Assembly: GCA_964637565.1 (NCBI GenBank)
Contig: CAZWTY010000005.1
Coordinates: 1-64,000, forward strand
Source: DYJE01 sp964637565
GTDB lineage: Bacteria; Desulfobacterota; Desulfobacteria; Desulfobacterales; Desulfolunaceae
DNA length: 64,000 nucleotides
Reading direction: 5' to 3'
The translations under genes and the position numbers were made by a program. Below, piece after piece: positions 8,883 to 17,573 of this stretch. How positions within the stretch are numbered: the stretch's first letter is position 1; each line of letters starts with the position of its first letter. The notes beneath the pieces were generated by a model. That model ran no database searches. It worked only from the letters and a program-made list of their open reading frames with translations, and was not told the DNA's origin.

Positions 8883-9518
8883 TCAGCCCACGAGCGCCGG
8901 GAACAGGCCCTTCAGTCCTGTGGCGATGATCTCGACTCCGATGGCGGCCATGATCAGACCCATGATCCGGGTGATGATGTTGATGCCGGTCTGGCCCATC
9001 ATGCCCCGGATCCAGGGGGAAACCCGGAGGCAGAGCCAGACGGTGAGGGCCACAAGAACGATGATAGTCCCAAGGATCACGGTGTCCACCGCATCCTGGT
9101 ACTGCTGGGAATAGAGAATCACCGTACTGATGGCTCCGGGTCCGGCGAGAAGGGGAATGCCAAGGGGAACGATGCCCACGCTGTCCCGGGTTTCCAGGTC
9201 CTGGGCCTCTTCCCGGGTCTGCTTGGTGCTGCTCACTCGGGCGTGAAGCATGGAAAGGGCCATGATGAACAGAAGAATTCCCCCGGCCACCCGGAAGGCG
9301 TTGATGGTGATGCCGAAAAACCGGAGGACGAACTCTCCTGACACCAGGACCACAAGAAGAACGGAAAGGACGGTGACGAAAACCCTGTGCCCTGTGGCGT
9401 TTCTTTCCCTGTCGTCCATGTCCCTGCAAGCGTCCAGGAAGATGGGAATGGAGCCCACGGGATTCACGATGGCCAAAAGGCCGATGAAGAACTTCATGTA
9501 CACGCTGATCTGTTCCAT
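8883..9518 (-). CDS. MarC-family integral membrane protein
   Basis: 211-residue UPF0056/MarC protein with six predicted membrane helices. Family marks are LLAIVNPVGSIPIFLD near the N-terminus, the mid-protein PLGIPLLAGPGAIST block and TRIMGLIMAAIGVEII at the C-terminus. The molecular function of MarC proteins is not established, and the old link to multiple antibiotic resistance was withdrawn for E. coli MarC. The start MEQISVYMKFF is chosen because the family begins there; a longer in-frame extension overlaps the neighbouring hydrolase. The start lies 4 nt after the hydrolase stop, so the two are probably co-transcribed. Confidence 0.88.
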   Translation of the reverse strand: MEQISVYMKFFIGLLAIVNPVGSIPIFLDACRDMDDRERNATGHRVFVTVLSVLLVVLVSGEFVLRFFGITINAFRVAGGILLFIMALSMLHARVSSTKQTREEAQDLETRDSVGIVPLGIPLLAGPGAISTVILYSQQYQDAVDTVILGTIIVLVALTVWLCLRVSPWIRGMMGQTGINIITRIMGLIMAAIGVEIIATGLKGLFPALVG

Positions 9519-9522
9519 GGCT

Positions 9523-10398
9523 TCAGATTTTTTCTTTGACGAAGTTGACGATGAGATCGCGGCACGGTCCGGGCTTTTCCATGGGAATGAAGTGTCCGGC
9601 ACCGCTGACGGTGGCAAGGTGTGAACCTCTGATTCTTCGTTGAAGGGTTTGTGCCGCAGCGGCTTTGAACGTGTCGGATTTTTCCCCCCGGACCAGCAGG
9701 GTGGGGCAGGTGACGCGACCAGGGTAATCCCAGATGTCCAGGAGAATGGATTCGTAAATCTGGGCTTCGGTTTCTGGCGAACATTTCAGCCGGCCTTCTC
9801 CCCGTCCGTTCCAGGCCAGGCCATGGGCGCAGTATGCCTCGATGAACTCCCGGTTCCATGTCCTGAACATGCCCCGGCCTGTGGAAAAACGCTCCAGGGC
9901 TTCTTCCCGGTTTCTGAAAACCGTTTTCCTTCTCCGGGCGCCTCTGGACAGGGGATGGTCTTTGATCAGCCCGGTTTTCTGGCCAAACGAGAAAAGCCAG
10001 AGAAAATGGCTCGAAAAAATCACCGGATCGATGAGCACGATGCGGGAAAACAGCCCGGGGTATCTGGCAGCGGTGAGCAGGGTGACCACGGCTCCAAGAG
10101 AATGGCCGGCTCCGGTCACCGGCGGATTCATATGCCGGACGATGGCCTCTTTCACATGGTCCACGAAGATGTCCCAGTGGGTAATCTTCCTGAAGCCGTG
10201 GTGGGTCGAGTCCCCGTGTCCCGGAAGGTCCGTGGCGAGAATGGAAAAATCGTCACTGAAACGTTCGAACAGGGGCAGGTAGGTTCCGGCGCAGAGCCCG
10301 TTGGCGTGGAGGAAATGAAACGTCGGTTTTTCCCTTCCACAGGCGATGCTGTGGATGCGTTTCCCTGAAGACGGGGTGACACAGTGTCTCGGTTCCAT
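9523..10398 (-). CDS. Alpha/beta-fold hydrolase
   Basis: 291 residues. The nucleophile elbow GHSLG is near residue 102, an oxyanion-type HANGLCAG segment near 30, the acid residue probably in LLVRGEKSD near 230, and the catalytic His in GAGHFIPMEKP near 268. These give a complete Ser-Asp-His triad. It resembles esterases and epoxide-hydrolase-like enzymes; the substrate is unknown. AAGGAG stands 8 nt before the chosen ATG (10398). It is the first gene of a two-gene unit with marC. Confidence 0.82.
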   Translation of the reverse strand: MEPRHCVTPSSGKRIHSIACGREKPTFHFLHANGLCAGTYLPLFERFSDDFSILATDLPGHGDSTHHGFRKITHWDIFVDHVKEAIVRHMNPPVTGAGHSLGAVVTLLTAARYPGLFSRIVLIDPVIFSSHFLWLFSFGQKTGLIKDHPLSRGARRRKTVFRNREEALERFSTGRGMFRTWNREFIEAYCAHGLAWNGRGEGRLKCSPETEAQIYESILLDIWDYPGRVTCPTLLVRGEKSDTFKAAAAQTLQRRIRGSHLATVSGAGHFIPMEKPGPCRDLIVNFVKEKI

Positions 10399-10487
10399 GG
10401 TGCTCCTTATGCGTGAAACCCCACCATACATCAATGGGAGGCCAATGGCCACGGTTCGTTTGAAATTTCCTCCTGCCAGCCAAAGGC

Positions 10488-12488
10488 TTAAAGGGACAAG
10501 GCCGCGAGAAATCCGCCGTGGATGGCGTCATCGAGTTTGCCCGGTTTTACCCCGTCGCCCACGGATGTGAAGGGGATGCCTTCTTTTTCAAGTTCATCGG
10601 CCAGGTTTTTCACCGAACGGGAACCGGCCGCCACCACGATGGTGTCGAAATGCTTGACAAAGGAACCTTCCGGTGTTTCGTAGGAGATGTTCCCGTCTTC
10701 CACGGAAACGACACGGGCCCCTGTGATGGTCGTTATGCCGTACCGCTTCACGTTGGACATGGCGACCCAGCGCGTGGACCGTCCGATTCCGTTGCCCGCC
10801 TTGTCCATCATTTCAAAGACCGTGACGTTCGATGAGCCCTTGAACAGGTATTCCCTGATCTTCTCCACCGGCGCCGCGTCGTAGCTGAAAAGAAAATGGA
10901 GCATGTCTGGAGTGAGGGTTCCTTTTTTAGCGATGAAAAGAGCTGTTTCGATACCCACGGCCCCGCCTCCGATCACGGCCACCTCTTTTCCAAGGGACGG
11001 ATTTTTTTCCAGAACCTCCCAGGCTGACAGAACGCAAGGAGAGTCCAGGCCGGGAATGGGGGGCATCAAAGCCCTGGCCCCTTCGGCCAGAATGAGGTGA
11101 TCCGGGTTCTGTTCACGGATCGTTTCAACGGTCACCCTGGTGTTCAGATGGAGGGTAATGGCGTGTTTCCTGAGCATGGTCTCGTAATACCTGGCAAATT
11201 CCCAGAGTTCCTGTTTGCCGGGCGGGGTTCCGGCGATCCAGATCTGCCCCCCGATACGGTCCGATTTCTCGTAGACGGTGACGGTGTGGCCTCTCTGGGC
11301 TGCGGTCACCGCCGCTTCAAGGCCGGCCATGCCCGCGCCGATGACCATGACTTTTCCCGGAGAGTCGGCTGGTTTGATCTGCCTTTCTCCTTCGTAGCCT
11401 GCCCGGGGGTTGCCGATGCAGTAGACCGGTCTTCCAGAAAACACTGAATCCGTGCACCCCTGGGAACATCCCACACAGGGCCTGATCTCATCGGCTCTGC
11501 CTTGTTCCGCTTTTTGGGGCCAGAACGGGTCGGCGATGAGAACACGTCCCAGGTTCACCATGTCGGCGAACCCGTCGGCCAGGATTTCTTCGGCGTCTTT
11601 CGGGCTGGCGATGCGGTTGGACGCCATCACCGGAATGGACACGGCTCTTTTGATGTTGAGGGCCAGATAGGCGTAACAGGCCCTTGGGAGTTCCATGGGA
11701 AGCTGAGGGACCGGGGACTCGTGCCAGCCGCCGGTCACGTTGAGCATATCGACCCCGGCGGCTTCATAAGCTCTGGCGATAATCGGAGTCTCACCGTCCG
11801 TGTTGCTCCCGGGGACAAAATCGTTTCCGGCCATGCGCACGGTCAGGGGGTAATCAGCCCCCACCCTTTGACGGATCAGGCCCAGGATTTCCGTGGGAAA
11901 CCGGAGCCTGTTCTCCAGGCTGCCGCCGTATTCGTCCTTGCGCTGGTTTTTGAGAGGGGACAGGAATTGGGTGATCAGGTAGCCGGCCGAGGCCAGGACT
12001 TCCACGCCGTCGAATCCGGCCGCTTTGGCTCTTTCCGCCGCGTCGGCGTAGGCCTTCTGGGTATTTTTGATGTCATCAATGGTCATCTCTTTCGGGGTGG
12101 TTTTGGAGTACCTGGAGTAGACCGGTGAGGGTGCCAGGGGCTGCTGGTTGTCGATGACCATGGGGTAGGAGTAGGCACCTGCGTGAAAAAGCTGGATCCA
12201 TGGGCTGGCCCCTTGTTCCCGGATGATGTCCGTAAGTCTCCGAAATGCGGGAATGGCGTCGTCATCCGACAAACCCAGGGTCGCGATACCCGAACCCAGG
12301 AAATCCACCCCCACGGGGCCGACGGTGACCACGCCTGCACCGCCCCGGGCCATTTCACGGAAGAATTCATAGTACCGGTCGTTCAGCTTCCGGTCGTATG
12401 AATAGAGAAGACCCAGGGACGGGTAGGCGATTCTGTTTTTGATCGTCAGGCCGTTGACGGTGATCGGCTGGAACAGGTGAGGGTACAT
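10488..12488 (-). CDS. NADH:flavin oxidoreductase / 2,4-dienoyl-CoA reductase-like
   Basis: 666-residue enzyme of the old yellow enzyme FadH/TMADH type. An N-terminal FMN-binding TIM barrel (about 1-340) is followed by a [4Fe-4S] motif (CVGCSQGC plus a fourth Cys in PVYCIGNP, near 335-355). Then come FAD (VMVIGAGMAGLEAA, near 380) and NAD(P)H (VAVIGGGAVGIETA, near 505) Rossmann domains. It would reduce enoyl or dienoyl compounds by electron transfer through FAD, the FeS cluster and FMN. Members act on 2,4-dienoyl-CoA, amines or bile acids, so the substrate is open. The ATG at 12488 has AGGAGA just upstream. Confidence 0.87.
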   Translation of the reverse strand: MYPHLFQPITVNGLTIKNRIAYPSLGLLYSYDRKLNDRYYEFFREMARGGAGVVTVGPVGVDFLGSGIATLGLSDDDAIPAFRRLTDIIREQGASPWIQLFHAGAYSYPMVIDNQQPLAPSPVYSRYSKTTPKEMTIDDIKNTQKAYADAAERAKAAGFDGVEVLASAGYLITQFLSPLKNQRKDEYGGSLENRLRFPTEILGLIRQRVGADYPLTVRMAGNDFVPGSNTDGETPIIARAYEAAGVDMLNVTGGWHESPVPQLPMELPRACYAYLALNIKRAVSIPVMASNRIASPKDAEEILADGFADMVNLGRVLIADPFWPQKAEQGRADEIRPCVGCSQGCTDSVFSGRPVYCIGNPRAGYEGERQIKPADSPGKVMVIGAGMAGLEAAVTAAQRGHTVTVYEKSDRIGGQIWIAGTPPGKQELWEFARYYETMLRKHAITLHLNTRVTVETIREQNPDHLILAEGARALMPPIPGLDSPCVLSAWEVLEKNPSLGKEVAVIGGGAVGIETALFIAKKGTLTPDMLHFLFSYDAAPVEKIREYLFKGSSNVTVFEMMDKAGNGIGRSTRWVAMSNVKRYGITTITGARVVSVEDGNISYETPEGSFVKHFDTIVVAAGSRSVKNLADELEKEGIPFTSVGDGVKPGKLDDAIHGGFLAALSL

Positions 12489-12911
12489 GGTGTTCTCCTG
12501 GTGGTGTGATTGGGTGGTTGTGTTTGTGCTATTTAAAAATAAACTTAACTTAAACGTCAATGTTTTTTTCTGAAGGAAAGGATATCGACAGGGTCTTGTC
12601 GCGGAAAACACGAGATCTTTTTTTTCAGGGAAACACGAAAAACCGAATTGATGAACAGAGTGAACAGTGTTATAGTCCTGAAAAAAACAAAACAAATCCA
12701 GACTGACTTTTGAATTTGTAAACCACGCCGCCTTTACTCGTGCTGCGTGACTCCGGACCGAGGGTCCGGCTCTCTTCCATCTATCAGGCAGACGCCAGTA
12801 CACGAAACATTCTTTATTTAGAGAAAGTGAGCGTTTTATCCAGGCCCCATGGTTGTTTGGCGCGTCCGGAATTGGCTGATATCATCAAAAAACAAAAAAG
12901 GAGAAAGAGAC
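12489..12911. other. Divergent 423-nt regulatory spacer
   Basis: It separates the minus-strand flavoprotein from the plus-strand chalcone-isomerase-fold gene and must hold both promoters. 12520-12560 is AT-rich. A small perfect hairpin CCGGACC-GAG-GGTCCGG occurs at 12753-12769 in the leader of the plus-strand gene, without a U-tract. I cannot assign -10/-35 boxes with confidence. Confidence 0.4.
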
Positions 12912-13508
12912 ATGATGAAGAAATGGGTACTTGTCGCCATGGTATTGTTCACAACAGCGTCCATGGCCTTTGCGCTGGAAGTCGGTGGAATATCTCTCAA
13001 AGACAAGATCAAGGCTGGAAATACGGACCTGGTAATCAACGGAGCGGGGCTGAGAACGGTCCTCACTTTCAAGGTCTATGCCATCGGCCTTTACCTGAAA
13101 GCCAAATCATCGGATGCCTCAGCCATCGTCAATGGAAACGAACCCATGGCTCTTAGCATGAAATGGCGGATGAAATCTCCCCCTTCACGAATCGACGAAA
13201 CCTACTATAAAAGTTTTGCCCAGGTTCTCAAAGCGCCTCCGGCTAAAAATTACGGACCCACATCGGATCTTGGTCCCATGACCAAAGACGTGAGAACGTT
13301 CATGGGCTGGATTGACAAAAACGATGCCCAGAAAGACGATGTTTGGACCTATGTTTATGTGCCGGGAAAGGGGACGGAAGTTTATGTCAACGATCAGTTG
13401 AAAGGAACCATCGCGGGCCAGGAATTCAAGAAAGTCCTGTTCAGCATCTGGCTTGGTGACAAACCCCCTGTGGGCGAGGGGCTCAAAAAGCAACTGCTTG
13501 GAAAATGA
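12912..13508 (+). CDS. Secreted chalcone-isomerase-fold protein
   Basis: 198 residues. A signal peptide (MMKKWVLVAMVLFTTASMAFA) precedes a domain like Pfam Chalcone_3, with the typical LVINGAGLRTVLTFKVYAIG segment and a WLGDKPP element near the C-terminus. Bacterial members are periplasmic, probably ligand- or fatty-acid-binding rather than true chalcone isomerases. The ATG at 12912 follows AGGAGAAAGAG, and the signal peptide starts exactly there. It is a single gene, convergent with the next one at 11 nt. Confidence 0.78.
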   Translation: MMKKWVLVAMVLFTTASMAFALEVGGISLKDKIKAGNTDLVINGAGLRTVLTFKVYAIGLYLKAKSSDASAIVNGNEPMALSMKWRMKSPPSRIDETYYKSFAQVLKAPPAKNYGPTSDLGPMTKDVRTFMGWIDKNDAQKDDVWTYVYVPGKGTEVYVNDQLKGTIAGQEFKKVLFSIWLGDKPPVGEGLKKQLLGK

Positions 13509-13519
13509 CCTGACTCTCT

Positions 13520-14191
13520 TTACGTGAAATGCAGAAATCCAAAAAAATAAGGCAGGTGGAACCTGGGTGTCGGATGGTTGATCGGCGCCCAGGTCAGCCA
13601 GTGCGGATGGGATGATCGGTCCGCACATTTGTGGAAATTTCCACGCCAGACGACTCCAGGTTCGGGTTTTGTTACCTTTGTATAGGATGAAAGCACCCCC
13701 CACGGAAGACGAAAAGCCACCTGCCAGGAGACCGGCGACGTGATTTCCCGCTCGACAAGTCCGGTTATGGAAGAGACGACCGTCAACTCCTCGAACTCCC
13801 TTTCGGTTATCAGCAGACGTTCTTGTCCATCGGCAGGATGAAATTCGAAAAGAGCTGTTCCTGAACAGTTGATCTCCAGGTTGAAATATCCCTTGTCCAC
13901 CGTTGGGCATGGACTGAAAAAGAACTCGACGCAACTGTCCTGGTAGACAGGCCCCTGGTAACGGTCTGTCACGGCTTTAACATATCGGTCCTCAACCTGG
14001 AACAGAACGTAAAGAGCCTCCGGTTCATAGAAGATACTGAACCGTGTGACCGGTCGGTGAAGGGGCGGTTCCCCCATGTGATGCCTGAGTTTTTCAAAGG
14101 AAAGATGTGACCAGGGGGCCTGGTCGGTATTGCAATGGAACATGGAGTCGGAAAATACTTTGGGGACCTGGAGTGTGGGGTGAGATGGCAT
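13520..14191 (-). CDS. CBM9-like carbohydrate-binding-domain protein
   Basis: 223 residues resembling the family 9-like beta-sandwich: FSIFYEPEALYVLFQVEDRY, then QDSCVEFFFSP, YFNLEINCSGTALFEF and WQVAFRLPW, the usual order of strands in CBM9_1 domains. No signal peptide is evident at this start, and most of the protein is the single domain. It may bind a sugar or simply keep the fold. Function unknown. Confidence 0.65.
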   Translation of the reverse strand: MPSHPTLQVPKVFSDSMFHCNTDQAPWSHLSFEKLRHHMGEPPLHRPVTRFSIFYEPEALYVLFQVEDRYVKAVTDRYQGPVYQDSCVEFFFSPCPTVDKGYFNLEINCSGTALFEFHPADGQERLLITEREFEELTVVSSITGLVEREITSPVSWQVAFRLPWGVLSSYTKVTKPEPGVVWRGNFHKCADRSSHPHWLTWAPINHPTPRFHLPYFFGFLHFT

Positions 14192-14224
14192 GGTATCCCG
14201 GGATGTCTAAAGGGAAGTCCTGGG

Positions 14225-14254
14225 TACAGCCGTCAGGCGTTTCTGACGGCTGTA
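14225..14254 (-). other. Perfect 12-bp hairpin without U-tract
   Basis: TACAGCCGTCAG (14225-14236), loop GCGTTT, then CTGACGGCTGTA (14243-14254). It follows the stop codon of the metal-tail protein on the minus strand. No run of T follows on either strand, so it is an mRNA 3' structure or factor-dependent end rather than a standard terminator. Confidence 0.6.
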
Positions 14255-14273
14255 ACACAGTTAAAACCCATGG

Positions 14274-14837
14274 TTAATGGTTGTTTTTCCAGGGATTCAG
14301 TTCCCGGATGTCCCGTGAATCCCCGTCATGACGGTCATGCCTTTCGTGACGCTCACGCCGGGGTTCATCTCTCCGCCGCCTGTCGTCACGACGGTTGTCG
14401 CGATCATGATCCCGACCGTGTCTTTTTTCAGGCCGATAAAATTTTCCTTTGTACCCGTGGCGGTTGTGCCGGTAATGCCGGTATTCTTCGTCACGGTAAT
14501 ACCGGATTCTTTCAAATTTGTGACGTCTCAGGGGCTTCGGAAGTTTTCTGTATCTCACTTCGTCCCAGGGGCCGTCGTAGTAGGGGCTTCTGTACCAGCG
14601 GTTGTCCCTGAAAAGAAAATAGACTCCGTCAATCCGAAACAGGTCATGGGGCACTCCAACGGCAACATAAAAACCAAGAGCTGAAGGCAGGATAAATTCG
14701 GGGGGCTCGGCGATCACGATGGATGGCAGGGGGATCCCGAGGTTGACATTGACGTTGACTTCAGCACGGGCCGGTGTCGAGCCCATGATCATCACTGCGG
14801 TGATCACTGAAATCGCTGAAATAACATGTTTAATCAT
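14274..14837 (-). CDS. Secreted protein with His/Arg/Asp-rich tail
   Basis: 187 residues. A signal peptide (cut after ARA) leads to a short hydrophobic-strand region with DGVYFLFRDNRWYRSPYYDGPW, a pattern seen in small envelope proteins of the YXWRS type. The last 60 residues consist almost only of H, R, D, E and K, including repeated RRD, DRD and RHDRHD. The tail resembles metal-binding or RcnB-like periplasmic tails; metal or polyanion binding is an inference. The ATG at 14837 is preceded by GGGAGAAAC. I do not recognise a named family with certainty. Confidence 0.7.
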   Translation of the reverse strand: MIKHVISAISVITAVMIMGSTPARAEVNVNVNLGIPLPSIVIAEPPEFILPSALGFYVAVGVPHDLFRIDGVYFLFRDNRWYRSPYYDGPWDEVRYRKLPKPLRRHKFERIRYYRDEEYRHYRHNRHGYKGKFYRPEKRHGRDHDRDNRRDDRRRRDEPRRERHERHDRHDGDSRDIRELNPWKNNH

Positions 14838-15245
14838 TCTTGTTTCTCCCTGTGTTGAGTTTAAGGTGCATGAAACATCGGCGAGTATAGGACACAGAAA
14901 TTTACCTGTCAATGAAACAGATCACAGCATCCATGGAAGTACGTCGGCCCATGAACCCCTGATCTCGGAGTTGGAATTCATTGAAATGGATAGTATCCAA
15001 AGGGTTTTACTGAGATGACGGGTGAGCGATCTTCTTGTTCCGGAAAAACGAGGGTTATGTTTCAGCAGGGAAAGTTGTCGCCGGGAAGTCAAACTAGAGA
15101 AAATGCTAAATCCTTTAAATTCAAATGCCTTGACACTTTTTTGCCCGTGTGGTATTTTAACCGGTATTATTTTCTTCAGTTATTTTGATAGTTTATCTCG
15201 GATTTGCATATTTACTTTAATTGTCTTGACGTTAAATCGCTGTGA
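14838..15245. other. Divergent intergenic region with a strong promoter
   Basis: 408 nt between divergent genes. The right half (15105-15245) is AT-rich and carries the promoter listed separately. The left half shows nothing identifiable beyond the presumed promoter of the metal-tail gene. Confidence 0.5.
15130..15158 (+). promoter_or_regulatory. Sigma70-type promoter of the acidic repeat gene
   Basis: TTGACA (15130-15135), 17-nt spacer, TATTTT (15153-15158). It points to the acidic repeat gene about 85 nt downstream. Confidence 0.7.
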
Positions 15246-17368
15246 ATGGAGACGCCTCCCCCTATGGAAAAAAAAGACCAGCCTGCCGCGGAATCCTTCG
15301 AATTCGAGGAAGAGGATGTTATTGACCTGACTGAAACTCTTCAAGAGGACGACATCATTGATCTGGACAGTCCGGTCTCTTCTTCAGAAGACCAGTCCCA
15401 GGACGATTCTTACGACCTGGATGAGTTCCTTGCTGAAAAAGGCGGTCTCCCCGAGGCGGATGACGTCATCGATCTGGTACAGCCAGCCGATCCGGAAGCA
15501 CTGGCGGGGGAGGATGACGACGAGGAAATCATCGAACTGATGAATGCCCTTGTTGAGGATGAAGATGAAGAGGTGATCGAGTTGCTGGATTCCGTGACTC
15601 AGGTGCTTGATGACGAGGCCACAGGAAGCTTCGCCAAACGCCCGGGTTTCGATGATGAAACGATTGATCTTGTCGAACCGGTAACACAGGTTCTCGATGA
15701 CGATGAAATTATTGACCTTGCAGTTCCTGTCGTTGAAGATGACGAAACAATCATCGATTTAACCCAGACGATGGACGATGATGAGATCATTGACCTGACA
15801 GCGGGAATCGAAGCATCGAAGCTGGCGGAGGGAGATACCCTTGAGTTCCTCGAGCTGAGCGAAGACGAAGACATCCTCGACCTGACAAATGAGATCGAAG
15901 CGGGACTCGGCGACAAAACCGTTGACCTGACCGATGAGGTGGGCGGAGAACTCTCAGCTGAAAACGATGACGAAGAAGACGTGATCGACCTGACAGAGGG
16001 AATCGAACCTTCGAAACAGGTGGAGGAAGAAACCCTTGAGCTTCTCGAGTTGAGCGAAGACGAGGAGATTCTCGATCTGACGAATGAGATCGAAGCGGGG
16101 ATCAGTGATAAAACCATTGATCTGACCGACGAGGTGGGTGGCGAACTCTCAGCTGAAAACGATGACGAAGAAGACGTGATCGACCTGACAGAGGGCATCG
16201 AAGCATCGAAGCCGGTGGAGGAAGAAACCCTTGAGCTCCTTGAGCTGAGCGAAGATGAGGAAATCCTCGACCTGACAAATGAGATTGAGGCTGGGCTCGG
16301 CGACAAAACCATTGAGCTGACCGACGAAGTGGATGAAATCGAACCTGTGGAATATGACGACGACGTGATCGATCTTTCGACTCCGGTTGGGGCGATGGAG
16401 ACGGTTCTGGACGNNNNNNNNNNNNNNNNNNNNNNNNNNNNNNNNNNNNNNNNNNNNNNNNNNNNNNNNNNNNNNNNNNNNNNNNNNNNNNNNNNNNNNN
16501 NNNNNNNNNNNNNGACGACGTGATCGATCTTTCGACTCCGGTTGGGGCGATGGAGACGGTTCTGGACGACGAAGATATCATCGAACTCGACCAGACCCTG
16601 GCCGGGGAGGAAACGCTGGCTGACAGTCTGGGCGACAGAACGCTCGATGGGTTCGATGGACCGACCATCAAGGATTTTGCCGAGCAAACCTCAGACAACC
16701 TCCAGTTCGATTTGTCAGAGTCAGTGGAAGGGTCGAAACATTCGATCATCAATGCCGAACCGGTGGACGACGCCTTCGATTTCGACAGTTTCGCTGAACA
16801 GACCACGGGGAATCTGAATCTGGATTCCGGGGCCGCGGGTGCGTTGCCGGGATTTGGCGGACCTGTTCCTGTCCGTGGAAAGAACGTTGAGGTAGCTGAC
16901 ATCGAAAAGGAAATCGATAGTCTGTCCCTGGACACCTTTGAAGACCCCACACTCGCTGACATGGACGCCACGGATATCTTCGATTCCTCTCCCAGCCAGG
17001 AGCCGGACACTCAGGACGATCTCTTCGAAAAGACATGGGATGAACGGCTTGGTCAGAATTTCGATAAAACCGTCGAAATGGATTATGATCCGGGAGCCGA
17101 TCAGGAAGACGCCTCGGGTGACGCGGATAAGGCCATCGCCGAAGTGCTGGGTATCGATGTGGCCGATATGAAAAGCCCACGAGCCGCTGTGGATGACACC
17201 GGCGCCGTTGAGGGCAGGATCAGCCAGACCCAGCTTGAACTTGCCGTGGAGCGGGTGATCCGGAAACTTTACGGTGAGAAGCTGGATGAGATTTTCCGCG
17301 AGGTGATTGGAAAAGCCATTTCCGAGGACATCGGCCGGATACGGGAGGTTCTCAAAAAGGAAAGCTGA
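15246..17368 (+). CDS. Acidic repeat protein, PopZ-like C-terminal tail (assembly gap inside)
   Basis: A single gene interrupted by 100 N at 16414-16513. If the 55-nt duplicate that flanks the gap is collapsed, the frame stays open over exactly 656 codons (655 aa). The protein is extremely acidic and predicted to be disordered: short hydrophobic words (VIDLT, EILDLT, IIDL) are spaced along Asp/Glu-rich sequence, and three 65-residue tandem units occupy residues about 176-370. The last 45 residues instead form a compact amphipathic helical segment (LELAVERVIRKLYGEKLDEI, ending in EDIGRIREVL). The layout, acidic linker plus C-terminal helices, resembles polar scaffolds such as PopZ; this is inference only. 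The start is uncertain: 15246 or 15264. Followed by a terminator. Confidence 0.7.
15771..16355 (+). repeat. Three tandem 195-bp coding repeats
   Basis: Units at 15771-15965, 15966-16160 and 16161-16355, each encoding 65 residues. Identical strings such as GATGACGAAGAAGACGTGAT recur exactly 195 bp apart. Units 2 and 3 are nearly identical and unit 1 is more diverged. Confidence 0.85.
16359..16413 (+). repeat. 55-nt direct duplicate, left copy
   Basis: Identical base for base to 16514-16568 on the other side of the N run. It ends exactly where the Ns begin. The length and position suggest a de Bruijn-graph contig overlap rather than a biological repeat. Confidence 0.85.
16414..16513. other. 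Assembly gap (100 N)
   Basis: A run of exactly 100 N, the conventional placeholder for a gap of unknown size. It falls in the repeat-rich part of the acidic protein gene and shifts the apparent reading frame artificially. Confidence 0.99.
16514..16568 (+). repeat. 55-nt direct duplicate, right copy
   Basis: Second copy of 16359-16413, starting at the first base after the gap. It encodes DDVIDLSTPVGAMETVLD in the continuing frame. Confidence 0.85.
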
Positions 17369-17417
17369 TCGAGCCATGCTCCGGCTGTTTGCGAAAACGC
17401 CGGAACGTGACACAGGG

Positions 17418-17458
17418 CCCGGATGAAAACCCGTTTTCATCCGGGATTTTCATTTTTT
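17418..17458 (+). terminator. Intrinsic terminator after the acidic repeat gene
   Basis: CCCGGATGAAAA (17418-17429) pairs with TTTTCATCCGGG (17434-17445), followed by a T-rich tract (ATTTTCATTTTTT). Confidence 0.88.
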
Positions 17459-17573
17459 CAGAGACTGACACCGGGAATTGGTTTTTAAGATTTCCGGTTT
17501 TTTGTTATACAGGGTTTGTTTTTTTGATGACAGACCAAATGGATCAACCGAAAACCTGACGAGGCGACAGATT

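Noticed and set aside
14225..14254. Standard Rho-independent terminator
   Set aside because: Perfect stem but no U-tract on either strand.
16414..16513. Apparent frameshift or split into two genes in the acidic repeat protein
   Set aside because: It is created by the 100-N filler; removal of the 55-nt duplicate restores one frame.
15246..17368. VIDLT words flanked by acidic residues look like eukaryotic SUMO-interaction motifs
   Set aside because: Bacteria of this type have no SUMO system; the resemblance follows from the acidic-hydrophobic repeat and is better explained as internal or partner binding.
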